Of a stretch of 64,000 bases of DNA, positions 1 to 8,936 are shown one piece after another. Position 1 is the first letter of the stretch; every line of letters starts with the position of its first letter. The position numbers and the translations under genes are program-made. The DNA is from Sabellastarte sp. h YS-2021 (taxonomy: Eukaryota; Annelida; Polychaeta; Sabellida; Sabellidae). The notes beneath the pieces were generated by a model. That model did no database searches, was not told the DNA's origin, and saw only the letters and a program-made list of their open reading frames with translations. Where the stretch lies: the NCBI GenBank assembly GCA_964017235.1, contig OZ024929.1, positions 159,635,609-159,699,608 on the forward strand, read 5' to 3'.

Positions 1-313
1 AGATAATAAAAATATCCCTTTAGCCTGGCAGGCCTTCCTTTGAAAAAGTTCAATGTCATTAATAAATTAAAAGATATTATTAATATATATATTAATATAT
101 AGAGATTTCAGCTCTATCAGTCACATAGTTTGACAGTTACAGGGCTTAAAAGAGCAAAAAGTCTATAAACTGGGTCACTGTACATATGATAGAGATCTCA
201 AGGTGACCTTAAATCGAAGCTACAGACTTTAAATTTTTCACAAACAAATACTGCATATAGAATTGCATATAGTATTAACTTATAAACATTTAATTTACTT
301 ATTAAATTTGCAA
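1..313. repeat. 350-bp repeat array, left part (split by DIRS insertion)
   Basis: AT-rich sequence carrying the recognisable blocks of the roughly 350-bp repeat seen again at 6457-7582, 27085-28384 and 32225-33905. Shared phrases include 'agatttcagctctatcag', 'cagggcttaaaag' and 'gggtc..tgta'. The DIRS element begins directly at 314, and the repeat resumes after it at 6457, so the retrotransposon landed inside this array. No coding potential is seen. Confidence 0.7.
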
Positions 314-353
314 TTTTATTGCGTTAATACATCCTATCCAATGGACAATTGCT
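314..353 (+). repeat. Left inverted terminal repeat of DIRS element
   Basis: Forty bases starting ttttattgcgttaatac and ending gacaattgct. They are the exact reverse complement of 6417-6456. Flanking bases on the two sides do not match each other, so these are the element limits. Confidence 0.92.
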
Positions 354-717
354 GAATAACTACCGCTTGGTTGGCGGGTAAGTTACTAGGGACTTAAAGA
401 ACTCACGATGCAACTAATAATTTTTCAGGTTGGGGTCAGACTGAGGATAGTGGACCCACGATACCTGAGTCGGTTATCCGAAACCGGTCACCCGGGAGAT
501 ACCGACTTGTTTTCCCCTCCTTTCCTTCTGCCACAGACAGGTTTGCTCTGAGGTCAGGGAAGAGAGGAATGAGTTCAGTCCCAATAGAGAAATAAACCTC
601 CCAAAGAAAGCAAAGCACATTTTTAAAATTTTTTTTTGAAGATCTTTTTTTCTTTTTTTTTTATCTTATATATATGTACAGCTATTTACATATGTACAAT
701 CTCCTCTAATACTAGGG

Positions 718-1850
718 CTACTTGTGGATCTGCCAAGCAGCCACTACTGGGCCCAAGTGATAAAGCTCTGAATCAGCCTATGCCACATCCTTCAGATAGA
801 ATTGAGTGAAGGTATTATGAGACTTCCAGTGGCAGGCTGACAGGATCTGTTCTAAAGACACCCCTGCTTGGAAGGCTTTGGAGGCCGCGAAAGACCTGAC
901 ATCATGGGCCTTAACCTGATGCAGGGAATGGGCGTCTTGATCTGAGAGCTCATAGCATAGGATCACTGTCTGCTTGATCCAAGAGGAGATGGTGGCAGGA
1001 GAGATGTCCTTGTTGAAACCCTTTTTGAGGGAGACAAAGACCAACTCTTTGTTCTGCCTGAGGTCTGAGGTCCTGTCCAGATAATAGCACAACGCTCTGA
1101 CCGGACATAGGGACCTGTCAGACTTGAGGGACTTATCCAGAGTTGGGGCCAGGGCTGGTATAACCACTGGGGCCATACTATCCGGACCCTCCTTCGCCAG
1201 CTGATTCTTAGAAAGCTGGGTGATGGATACAGGGAAACTTTCGACCAATCAGATTGGTGCCTAATGTTTCTATTTTGCCAAGCATGAATTTCACTTCTAT
1301 GTTTGCCCGACCCAAGAGCTAAGAGAAAAACCGTTTTGAAGGTCAAATGCTTCAAGGAAGCCTCTTTTAGGGGTTCAAAAGGAGCCTTTGTCAGCTGGTG
1401 CAATACCAGGGACAGGTTCCAAGAGGGTATGCCCTCCTGCCTTTGGGTCTGTCTCTATGGAAGCTATCCAGGAGACGTGTGAGATTTTCATCTTTGCCGA
1501 TATGAAAAGGTGTATTTCCCAATTTATCAGCAATGGCCGACCTGTACCCATCAATGGTCCTGAAAAAGGTACATAAGGAAGTCAGCAACTGAATTTACAG
1601 GGGGTGCCCTGAAGTCCACCTGATTAGAGACGCACCACTTTGTAAAAACAGCCCACTTTGCCTCATAGACTGACCTGGTGGATCCCCTTTGAGGAGCCTC
1701 AATTCTTGCTGCCACTGCCTGAGAGAAACCTTGCTCCTTGATTGCTGAGGCTCTAAGAGCCATGCATGGAGATTTAGGTTTGTCAGATTTCTGTGAGGGA
1801 TCTGATTGAAAGGATGAGTCAATAGATTTGGCAGAATGGGCAGGCTCAAA
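718..1850 (-). pseudogene. DIRS tyrosine recombinase (YR), frameshifted
   Basis: The integration enzyme of the DIRS element, a tyrosine recombinase that would join a circular DNA copy to the genome. On the minus strand, an N-terminal SAM-like/core-binding part (about 1850-1555) contains SVYEAKWAVFTKWC and a following ADFLMYLF. A second frame (about 1588-1391) holds YRSAIADKLGN and DENLTRLLDSFHRDRPKGRR. A third (about 1403-1210) holds the first catalytic arginine block, LALGSGKHRSEIHAW. The last (1248-778) holds the H-x-x-R box in KAHDVRSFAAS, and ILSACHWKS followed by TFTQFYL with the histidine/tryptophan and nucleophilic tyrosine. An in-frame TAG follows DVA at 778. Reading through it continues with ELYHLGPVVAAWQIHK to a stop at 718-720, the probable original C-terminus. 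At least three frame changes plus the stop make it non-functional, although all catalytic residues remain visible. Confidence 0.85.
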
Positions 1851-1879
1851 GGGATTTGACTGGACATGGCTACCAGATC

Positions 1880-2500
1880 TCAGAACCAAGGCATGTTGGG
1901 CCACCCCGGAGCGATCAGAATGATCCTCCTGCAAGGGTTGTCTTGTAACTTCTCCACCACTTTGCCCAAGATGGCCGTTGGTGGGAAGGCATACGCATCC
2001 AGATCCTCCCATGGCAGACTGAGTGCATCCACTGCTGTGGCCAGGGAGTCCGGTACTGGTGACACAAACAGAGGCAACTTGTTGTTGAACCTCATGGCAA
2101 ATAAGTCTATTTGAGGCCGGTGCCACCGGCTGCATATAATCTGAAAGACCTCTGGAAGGAGAGACCACTCCGTTTGGATGGTCTGGCCCAGCCTGGATAG
2201 CTTGTCCACTACCACATTTAGGCGGCCTGGGATATGTCGGGCTTTGAGAGTCACTTGATTCTTGGTACACCAGGTCAAAATTCTCCACAAAAGGGCGCAA
2301 AGCGGACCCGACCTCATACCTCCTTCCTTGTTTATGTACGATACCACTGTGGTATTGTCTGTTGCTACAAGGACTGTCTTGTCTATGCAAAGGTCTTGAA
2401 ACTCTTTTATGGCTAAATACACTGCCTTGAGCTCTAGATGATTTATATGCAGCTTGCTTTCTGGAGGGACCAGGTTCCTCTTGCCATATGCTCGTTTAAA
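1880..2500 (-). pseudogene. DIRS RNase H and DAM-methyltransferase-like segment
   Basis: Continuation of the pol protein on the minus strand after a frame change near 2450-2500. RNase H features are visible: HLELKAVYLAI (acidic residue), LVATDNTTVVSYIN (catalytic Asp) and HIPGRLNVVVDKLSR, where the usual N-x-x-A-D reads N-V-V-V-D. The first RNase H aspartate (TDASKEGWGAHLN) lies in the preceding frame at the end of the reverse transcriptase entry. Downstream follow IDLFAMRFNNKLP, then AYAFPPTAI and ILIAPGWPNMPWF. In DIRS and related elements this part is assigned to a DAM-like adenine methyltransferase region; that assignment is by family knowledge and less certain than RNase H. The stretch overlaps the start of the recombinase reading frame, as is usual for compact DIRS elements. 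Confidence 0.75.
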
Positions 2501-3738
2501 TGAGCGCCCCACCCTTCTTTTGATGCGTCTGTAAAGATTTGCAGAGCATGCTTTATTGGGTGTAATGGTTGGCCTGTTAGGACATTGCCTTCTTCTAGCC
2601 ACCATTGTAAATGGGGGTGCAGCGACCTGGGAAGTGGGATCACCTTTTCTAGTGATTCCGGTACCCTCCAGTTGTTTTTGAGATGCCACTGTATGGGTCT
2701 CATATGCAGTCGGCCTAGGTGAACTTGCTTCTCTGTGGCTGTTAATAACCCTATCAGAGACATGAACTGCCAGACCGGACAAGCAGGCAGGGACAGTATT
2801 TCTAATATCTTGTCCTGTAAGCTCTGCCAACGGTCCGTTGTCAGTCTGACCCCACCGGCACTTAGGTCAAACTGGTAGCCTACAAAATTGAAAACCTGTT
2901 TGGCTCCAGCTCTGATTTCTCGACGTTCACCAGCTGACCTAGCTTTTGGCATATTTTTACTAGATCCTGAGTGTGTCGGAGACAAATTTGGTGGGATGAA
3001 GCCCTCACCAACCAGTCGTCTAGGTATTGGTGGATCCTTTATACTCTTGCGCATGGCCATCAGTTTCACCTCCTTTACTACTACAGTGAACTCCAAGGGT
3101 GCTGTGAACAGACCAAAGGGCAGAGCCTTGAACTGGTATGTCCGACCTTTTACGTGAAATCTTAGATATTTCCTGGACTGTTCCTGTATCGGTATGTGGA
3201 AATAAGCATCCCTGAAATCTATGGAGGTGACCCATTCTCCCTGTTGGAGAGAGGTTCTGATGGTTTCCGGTGTCTCAATTTTGAATCTTTGCACCTTGAG
3301 GAAAGGATTCAGTTTGCTCAGGTCTAGGATGGGTGTCCACTTGTTGTTGGGTTTGGGCACCAAGAAAAGTCGGTTGAAAAACCCCCGAGATTTTTGATTT
3401 ACTACCAACTCTACCGCGTTTTTGTCTATAAGCTGATGTAATGGCTCTAACAGGGAGAGGTTCCTGTAAGGATTGCCATAGCAGCTTATGACTGTGGGAG
3501 ACCTTGTGAGATTGGGCAGGATCCGAAAGGGGAGGGTATAACCCTCTCTCAAGATTTGAACCACCTTGGGACCGGCACCTAGATCCAGCCAAGTTTGCCA
3601 AAAACTTTGAAGCCTGGCCCCTACAGGCAGATTGGAGGCAACATTTTTGACATTTGTTACAGGCCTTACACAAGACAATTGAGTGACACAAGAAACACCT
3701 TTCACATATTTAATTTGCAATCTGTTAGAACATGACAA
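2443..3738 (-). pseudogene. DIRS reverse transcriptase, frameshifted around the YLDD motif
   Basis: Reverse transcriptase copying the element RNA. Recognisable blocks in one minus-strand frame, N to C: FFNRLFLVPKPNNKW, PILDLSKLNPFL, TSIDFRDAYFHIPI (first catalytic Asp), YQFKALPFGL. After this the frame is lost. The catalytic Y-L-D-D box is present at about 3010-3035, but in a different frame (reading H-Q-Y-L-D-D-W-L-V). The original frame returns near 2900 with NFVGYQFDLSAGGVRL and runs to RNase H motif TDASKEGWG. So two compensating shifts flank the active site. The length of about 430 codons is typical of the RT part of DIRS pol. Non-functional as it stands. Confidence 0.85.
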
Positions 3739-3900
3739 ACTGGCGAACCGGGACTTAAATCTCTCTTTTGGGAATGCCCGGGCGCAGTAGGAACAGGAAT
3801 TACAACATGAAAGTTTACATGATTGTCTAAAAAGAGTTCTTGTGTTGATGTCTGGCTCCCGGCCAGCAGTCCTCCTGGTGATCTGTGTACACAGTAATTG

Positions 3901-5121
3901 TCATTTATAGGACTGCTGGCCCTTGGCTGGTTGCGAGTAGTGTGTTGCTTTACCACGACTCCTCTTGCGTTGAATCTTGCCGATGTTCTTCCAAGCTGGC
4001 TTATCACTCTTGAAAGAAGACTTCCTGTCTGTTTTCTTTTCCAGCCTTTCATATGGGTGGTACCGACCCTTGCCCCTTGTACTTGACATGTGACCCTTGC
4101 TCTCAAAGTGAGCTATCTCTTCCTCCGCTCTCTTTATAAGACTGTCCGGAAAGAGAGTTGCAATGTGTATGGGCGCTGTACGCAGACCGGCCAAAGTGTC
4201 TGGCTTGACTCCTGACTTGATGTGGGTGAGATAAGAGTCCCGACATGCCAATGTCAAGTTACCCATGGAAATAAACACAAACTCTGTAAGGTGTTCCATA
4301 GTCTTTGCAGCAGCCTGACAAATACTAGAGTTGAAGTTCATGAGGTACTGCATTTCGTCCATGGCAGTAGACACCTTGGCTGAGCTTTTACCCTTGCTGT
4401 CGGAGCGCACAATCTTAAGTTGTTCCTGCATATTCTGTTGCACCTTGAACAGACATCTGTTGAAGTTGGCAGCCTGGTTACAGATGACTGTAGCCTCTCT
4501 TGCAGATTTCTCCCATCGTCTGAGCGTTTCTTGGGAAATACGCCTTAAAGTAGGATGGGTAGAAGCAAGACCAGACTGTCGGGCTATCCTGCTGTAGGAA
4601 CTGTTTAGTTTGCACGCATCCATACACCAGGTCGAGACTGCGGCAGGGTCAGCTTTGTGGTCGGATGACAGCCCGTACCACTTGGACTGTGACTTTGTAG
4701 GTCTCAAGAACTGGTCCATCATCAAGCCACCGGCTTCCGAACTTCGGGAGGGATAACCCTCAACCAGAGTAACGTTCAATTTCCTGAGCTTTTTACAAAG
4801 CTATTCTTCCGTGGGCATATGGACAGAAACTTTGCCTGGAGTAGAAGACTTCGGACCAGAGAAAGGGTTATCATCGGAGCCAGTTGTAGTACTATCCATT
4901 TCCAGAATGTTCGACCAGCCCATATATGACCTAATGCCACTCATGGTCTCTCTATATGTCTGTTCCTCACCAACAGCCTGGTCGGGTTCGGTAGTAGTAC
5001 AGTCCTGGTCCTCTGAAAGTTCTCCCTCCTCTGCGTACAAATCAACAGGTGGCCTGTCTGAAAAGTCACTACCAGAAGCCGAGCTTGCACTAGAAGAACT
5101 GTCCCGTCTCTGTCTATACAA
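3901..5121 (-). pseudogene. DIRS gag-like protein, C-terminal part, one in-frame stop
   Basis: Minus-strand open frame encoding the putative nucleocapsid/gag-like protein of the element. The 5121-4801 part is acidic and serine-rich (DSSSSASSASGSDFSD, YAEEGELSEDQD). A TAG at 4801-4803 breaks it, and the same frame resumes immediately with a basic LCKKLRKLNVTLVEGYPSR stretch to a stop at 3901. The main part contains DPAAVSTWCMDACKLNSSY, MDEMQYLMNFNSS, LAGLRTAPIHIATLFPDS and a very basic C-terminus rich in K, R, S and H suited to nucleic-acid binding. The conserved LAGLRTAP..LFPD block is the main reason for assigning it to DIRS gag. Only one substitution would be needed to explain the stop. Confidence 0.75.
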
Positions 5122-5189
5122 GGTACTGAAGGTAGGTGAGCCGGTGTCGGTGGCCAGAGACGATTTAGGTCGGTCGGACTGGACCTTGC

Positions 5190-5560
5190 TAGTAGAAGAA
5201 TGTCTGGGGGCAGAAGGGTCGGTACCAGCCTGTGCAGTCGGTCGGTTCCAGTCGGTACGAGGCTGGCTGGCTGACTGTTGTACTGAAACAGAGGAGTCGT
5301 TGCCAGTGCACCTAGGTGAATGAGATCTTGGCCGGTATCTGTCTGATTTAAGCTGGCTGGCTGACTGATGCTTGGCAGAGGAGTCGGTGCCAGTGCGCTT
5401 AGGTGAAGAAGATCTGACGGGTAGTCAGTCGGACACAAGCTGGCTGGATGACAGATGCTAAGATGTCTTTTCCAGTGCGCTTAGCAGGTGGTGAATCATC
5501 CGACCTGGGCTGGCTGGCTGACTGATGTACAAGTACAGAGGAGTCGGTGCCAGTGCGCCC
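5190..5560 (-). repeat. About 80-bp imperfect tandem repeat inside DIRS gag
   Basis: Four imperfect units each containing 'ctggctggctgactg' or a variant, then 'gaggagtcggtgccagtgcg' and a variable linker (starts near 5260, 5346, 5428 and 5507). It lies in the low-complexity Ser/Pro/Asp part of the gag-like gene, and the units are in shifting frames, so it probably expanded after or during decay. Confidence 0.6.
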
Positions 5561-6110
5561 TGTAGTAATAGGTTGGAAGAAAGGCTCAGAATCTTTGGAG
5601 ACAGCTGCTGGTGGAGAGTTAGATGAGGGAACTCTCACTGAGGCAGAGAAGGTCGGTTGAAGAGATTTAGCCATAAGTAGAGCTTCCAGTCTATTGAAGC
5701 GGTCGGTCCATTTCCTATCAAGTTCATCATACTTGGAATCTTTGACCGATTTATCAGATTTCTCAGACTTTGAGGAAGACGTCTTATCTTTCTTGACCTT
5801 CTTCTCAGGGACTACAGGGGGTGGAGAGGAGGCTGTAGCAGTGCCAGACACAGGGCCTATAACGGCAACTGAGGACGGGTCAACAAGAGTACTGTCCTTA
5901 GTAGGGGTTGCTTCCAATTTCTTAGCCTCTCTTTTATCTTTTTTAAGTCTATAAGACGGTGTAGAAAGTTGAGTTAGCTGTTCAGGTATAAGGACAATGC
6001 AAAACTTACACTCTCTCTGGGGATTTCACACAAGGATCTTGCCCTTTCTTCTTGTCCCTGCAGCGGGCGCAAAAGGCATGCCCATCAAAAGAAGCCATTA
6101 CATGGCCACA
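5399..6110 (-). pseudogene. DIRS gag-like protein, N-terminal part with Cys/His cluster
   Basis: Minus-strand start of the gag-like gene. From about 6110 the frame reads C-G-H-V-M-A-S-F-D-G-H-A-F-C-A-R-C-R, then a D-P-C, and, after a one-base slip in a short CT/GA run at 6011-6018, C-K-F-C. That spacing of Cys and His looks like a zinc-binding module and is typical of DIRS gag N-termini. The sequence continues with RLKKDKREAKKLEATPTKD, a Lys/Ser-rich linker (KKVKKDKTSSSKSEKSDK), and the conserved-looking DRKWTDRFNRLEALLMAKSL with PTFSASVRVPS. The first ATG in frame is at 6096-6098, but the first two cluster residues lie upstream, so the true start is uncertain. Confidence 0.65.
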
Positions 6111-6279
6111 ACTCCCCTTTTTTGTCCAGGAGATGACATGATATTCTATATAGTCTCCACAAATTATAAAAGCAAAAAGAATTGCTAAAAATCAAATATT
6201 CTGGCAATATTTCACAAAAAAAACTAAGAGCAGAAATATTCCGTGTGCACATCCACACGCCAAATGAAAAATGATGCTA

Positions 6280-6287
6280 TGACGTCA
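6280..6287. promoter_or_regulatory. CRE-like palindrome in DIRS 5' region
   Basis: Exact TGACGTCA, the CREB/ATF consensus, about 180 bases upstream of the gag start on the minus strand and 130 bases inside the right terminal repeat. The position fits an element promoter. One 8-bp match is weak evidence by itself. Confidence 0.3.
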
Positions 6288-6416
6288 CGCTGTCTAGACA
6301 GGAAGCAAGTACGATGCGCCACCTGGCGAGTGCACACCAGGGCCGGCCAGCCAGTATGCATGCATACGGGATGACTTTTTCTGTCGTTTGGCGGGCCGGT
6401 CTGCGCCGACAGGATT

Positions 6417-6456
6417 AGCAATTGTCCATTGGATAGGATGTATTAACGCAATAAAA
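6417..6456 (-). repeat. Right inverted terminal repeat of DIRS element
   Basis: Exact reverse complement of 314-353 over 40 bases (agcaattgtccattggatag at its inner end). The 350-bp repeat array resumes right after it. Confidence 0.92.
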
Positions 6457-7582
6457 AGTATATTTAATACAATACACTTGTCAGACTTACCAATTCCAAG
6501 TTCCAGGGCAAAATATGTAAAAAATGTCAAAAAGGGTCAGGTTGGTGTTTAGGGTCCTCATATGCAGGTTAAATGCATATTTAAAGCCTTGATTTTTGGC
6601 ACATATAAAAAGAACATATTAATATATTCCCATATGAGATTTCAGCTCTATCAGTCACACAGTATGACAGCTATAGGGCTTAAAAGTGGCAAAAAGTCTA
6701 TAAATTGGGTCTCTGTTGGCATTTTAGAGACCTTAAAGATACCTTAAACTTAAAGCTACAGACCTTAAATTTTCTACAGAGGGAGATTACATATAGAAGT
6801 TATACCTAAGACAGTTTGAGACTTTTCAGACTTGCCATTTCCAAGTTACAAGGCAAAATATGTGAAAAATGTGGAAAAACGTCACTTGATTTGGGTGTTG
6901 AAGGTCCTTATACACAGATTAAATGTCTATTAAAGGCCTAGATATTTGGCACATGTAAGAAAAACATACCAATATAGCCCCAGATTATATTTCACCAAGA
7001 TGAGAGACATAGTTTGAAAGCTAAAGGGCTTGAAAGTGGCAAAAAGTCCATAAATTGGTTCTCTGTGGGAAATTTTGAGACCTTAAGGTGACCAAAAAGT
7101 TAAACCTACAGCCCTTAAATTTTTCGCAGACAAGGATTACATATGAAAGTTATACATAGTACAGTATGAGACTCATCAGAATTACCACTTTATAGGGCAA
7201 AATATGTGAAAAAATAGCAAAAAATCCCTAAGTGGGGTCTTTATCCTCAACTTAAAGTCTTGATTTTTGGCACATGTAATAAGAATACATTAATGTGTTC
7301 TCAGGTAAAATTTTAGCCAGATAAGCCTCATAGTTTGTGATCTAGAGGGCTTTAAGTAGCCATAGGTCCATTTCAGACTTAAGGTGGCCATAAGTTCTTT
7401 ATTAGTGAGAGTTTAAGGTCACCTGATAATACGGATATTCCTTTGGCCACCCTTTACATGTGTACCAAGTTTAAAAAAAAACCTGATCCGTTTTTGAGGC
7501 ATCGCGTACACAAGGAAATTTCTACGGCGGCGGTGTAATGGACCTGAATCCAGTATATCTCCAACTTTTGTCTGGGGATATA
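6457..7582 (+). repeat. 350-bp repeat array, right part, ending in a hairpin
   Basis: Three diverged units of 344-345 bp here (the block gcaaaatatgtg recurs at 6508, 6853 and 7197). Each carries 'ttcagctctatcagtcacat'-like and 'gggcttaaaagtggcaaaaa' phrases. The array closes with a GC-rich stretch (tctacggcggcggtgtaatg) and the hairpin at 7554-7582. Same layout as 27085-28384. No genes seen. Confidence 0.8.
7554..7582 (+). repeat. Terminal hairpin of 350-bp repeat element
   Basis: TATATCTCC and GGGGATATA form a 9-bp stem (one mismatch) around an 11-base loop, directly after a (cgg)n-type segment and followed by AT-rich sequence. It is the counterpart of the perfect hairpin at 28356-28384. 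Confidence 0.7.
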
Positions 7583-7641
7583 AATATATATATCCACATA
7601 AACTAAATTCTTTCCTGGCAATAAAATGTGTTTTATAGAAT

Positions 7642-7800
7642 ATGGCGACCAATAAGAAGAAAGTTGTTAACTATGTCACTACCTACGCCACCTCGAGTCT
7701 GCTGGAGCTGCCACCTGGCAGGCGGCTTGGTCATAATATGCTCATTTTCCTTCATCTGGCCGAGCTGACATCCCAGATAGCACTTGGTCAAAGATATTAA
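7642..7800 (+). CDS. Possible small ORF of 52 codons, unknown
   Basis: An uninterrupted frame from ATG at 7642 to TAA at 7798-7800 in the gap between two repeat blocks. It begins MATNKKKVVNYVTTYATS and contains LLELPPGRRLGHNMLIFLHL. Base composition is clearly less AT-rich than the flanks, and the predicted protein looks protein-like, with a charged N-terminus, a Pro-Gly turn and a hydrophobic helix-like stretch. I recognise no family. It could be a small gene, a leftover exon captured by a mobile element, or chance. No splice sites or promoter are evident. Confidence 0.25.
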   Translation: MATNKKKVVNYVTTYATSSLLELPPGRRLGHNMLIFLHLAELTSQIALGQRY

Positions 7801-7930
7801 GCTATTGTAGTGCAATAAAAATTTTATTTATACCATTAGAAATTCAAGCCAAAATGGCAGAGAAATCAAAAGTTAGTATCAGCAAATATAACTGCTAAAA
7901 AATATGCAAATGTTTGAAAGCGATGTATTT

Positions 7931-8226
7931 CTTATAACAAGAGGAGAGTGCCCGTGAACGGGCACTGTGTCAGCTGACTGAATGTTTTTGATTTGTGATG
8001 GTGATAATGAGAGGAAAGCATAATTATCAGGGAAAGGGCTGTACAGAAATACAGTAAATGGTAACTGAACAGCATGTTCGAAAGATATTCCGAAGCTGAC
8101 AGAAAAAAAGGACAAAAAAGTTGTGCCCTGCAAATGGTATTATGAAATAAAGTAACAAGGTAATTGTTTAAGTGTAAAAAGTAGGTTAAAAATATTTAAA
8201 GAAATACTATAAATGCAATATCCTCG
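7931..8226 (+). repeat. Hairpin-bearing repeat segment (copy 1 of 3)
   Basis: Contains an 18-bp near-perfect palindrome at 7948-7965 (GTGCCCGT-GA-ACGGGCAC), followed by 'ctgtgtcagctgactgaatg' and an AT-rich tail. The segment recurs as two tandem copies at 44757-45190. It sits directly in front of a 147-bp repeat array in both places. Confidence 0.75.
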
Positions 8227-8935
8227 TTCGACCATGAAGAAGGGGTCCAAAGGTCAAATCTGACCATACCAAAAGATTCCCAGCCAAAGAATTTAGGATG
8301 GTTTACCATCCCAAACCTCTCGGACCAATAATAAGTGAGTCATAGGCACTTTTTAAGTTTGGCTATCCTTGTTTGACCTTGACGGAGGGGTCCAAGGTCA
8401 AATCCGACCACACAAAAAAATTCCCAGCCCATGATTTCCTGTAGCTTGTTTACCATCCCAAACCTGTAGGACCAATAATAAGCGAGTTCTAAGCAATTGT
8501 AAGTTTGGCTATCCTCAATTGACCTTGAAGGAGGGGTCCCAGGTCAAATCTGACCACACCAAAAGAATCCCAGCCCATGATTTCCTATATGTTGGTTTAC
8601 CATCCCAAACCTCCAAGACCAACTAGAAATAGGACGCATCTGTGGCCAGATGCTGGATGTATCCACCGACAAAGGCCAACTAACATAGTTTAGAAGATAA
8701 AAAGCATTTTTCGTTAATAAGCAAGGTGAAAGCACTTTTAAGTTTGGCTACCCTTATTTGACCCTGTAGCAGGGGCCCAAGGTGAAGTCTGACCACATCA
8801 AAAGATTCGCAGTCCATGATTTCGTATAAGTCGTTTTCACATTGCAAACCTCTAGGACCAATAATAAGCAGGAGGGGCCCAAGGTGAAATCTGACCACAT
8901 GAAAAGATTTGCAGCCCATGACTTCCTCTAAGTTG
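8227..8935 (+). repeat. 147-bp repeat array (array 1)
   Basis: About five units of a repeat with the phrases 'tttgaccttgaaggagg', 'ccaaggtcaaat', 'gattcccagcccatgatttc', 'accatcccaaacctc', 'ggaccaataataag' and 'cacttttaagtttggctatc'. Each well-kept unit has a 10-bp inverted repeat (TTTGACCTTG ... CAAGGTCAAA). Units near 8640-8935 are rearranged. No coding potential. Confidence 0.85.
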
Positions 8936-8936
8936 T

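Larger units (their letters stand above)
314..6456 (-). mobile_element. DIRS-type tyrosine-recombinase retrotransposon, degenerate, near full length
   Basis: A 6.1-kb element bounded by a 40-bp perfect inverted repeat (314-353 and 6417-6456). On the minus strand it reads gag-like protein, reverse transcriptase, RNase H, a methyltransferase-like segment, and then a tyrosine recombinase. This content and the inverted termini are those of the DIRS order, which integrates through a circular intermediate with a tyrosine recombinase and normally makes no target duplication. None is evident here. The copy is dead: I count at least six frame changes and at least two in-frame stops across the coding regions. 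It interrupts a 350-bp repeat array. I did not locate an internal complementary region with certainty. Confidence 0.9.

Noticed and set aside
436-618. 60-codon frame at the left end of the DIRS element as a gene
   Set aside because: It lies beyond the recombinase stop in the element's untranslated end, with no similarity to any element protein.
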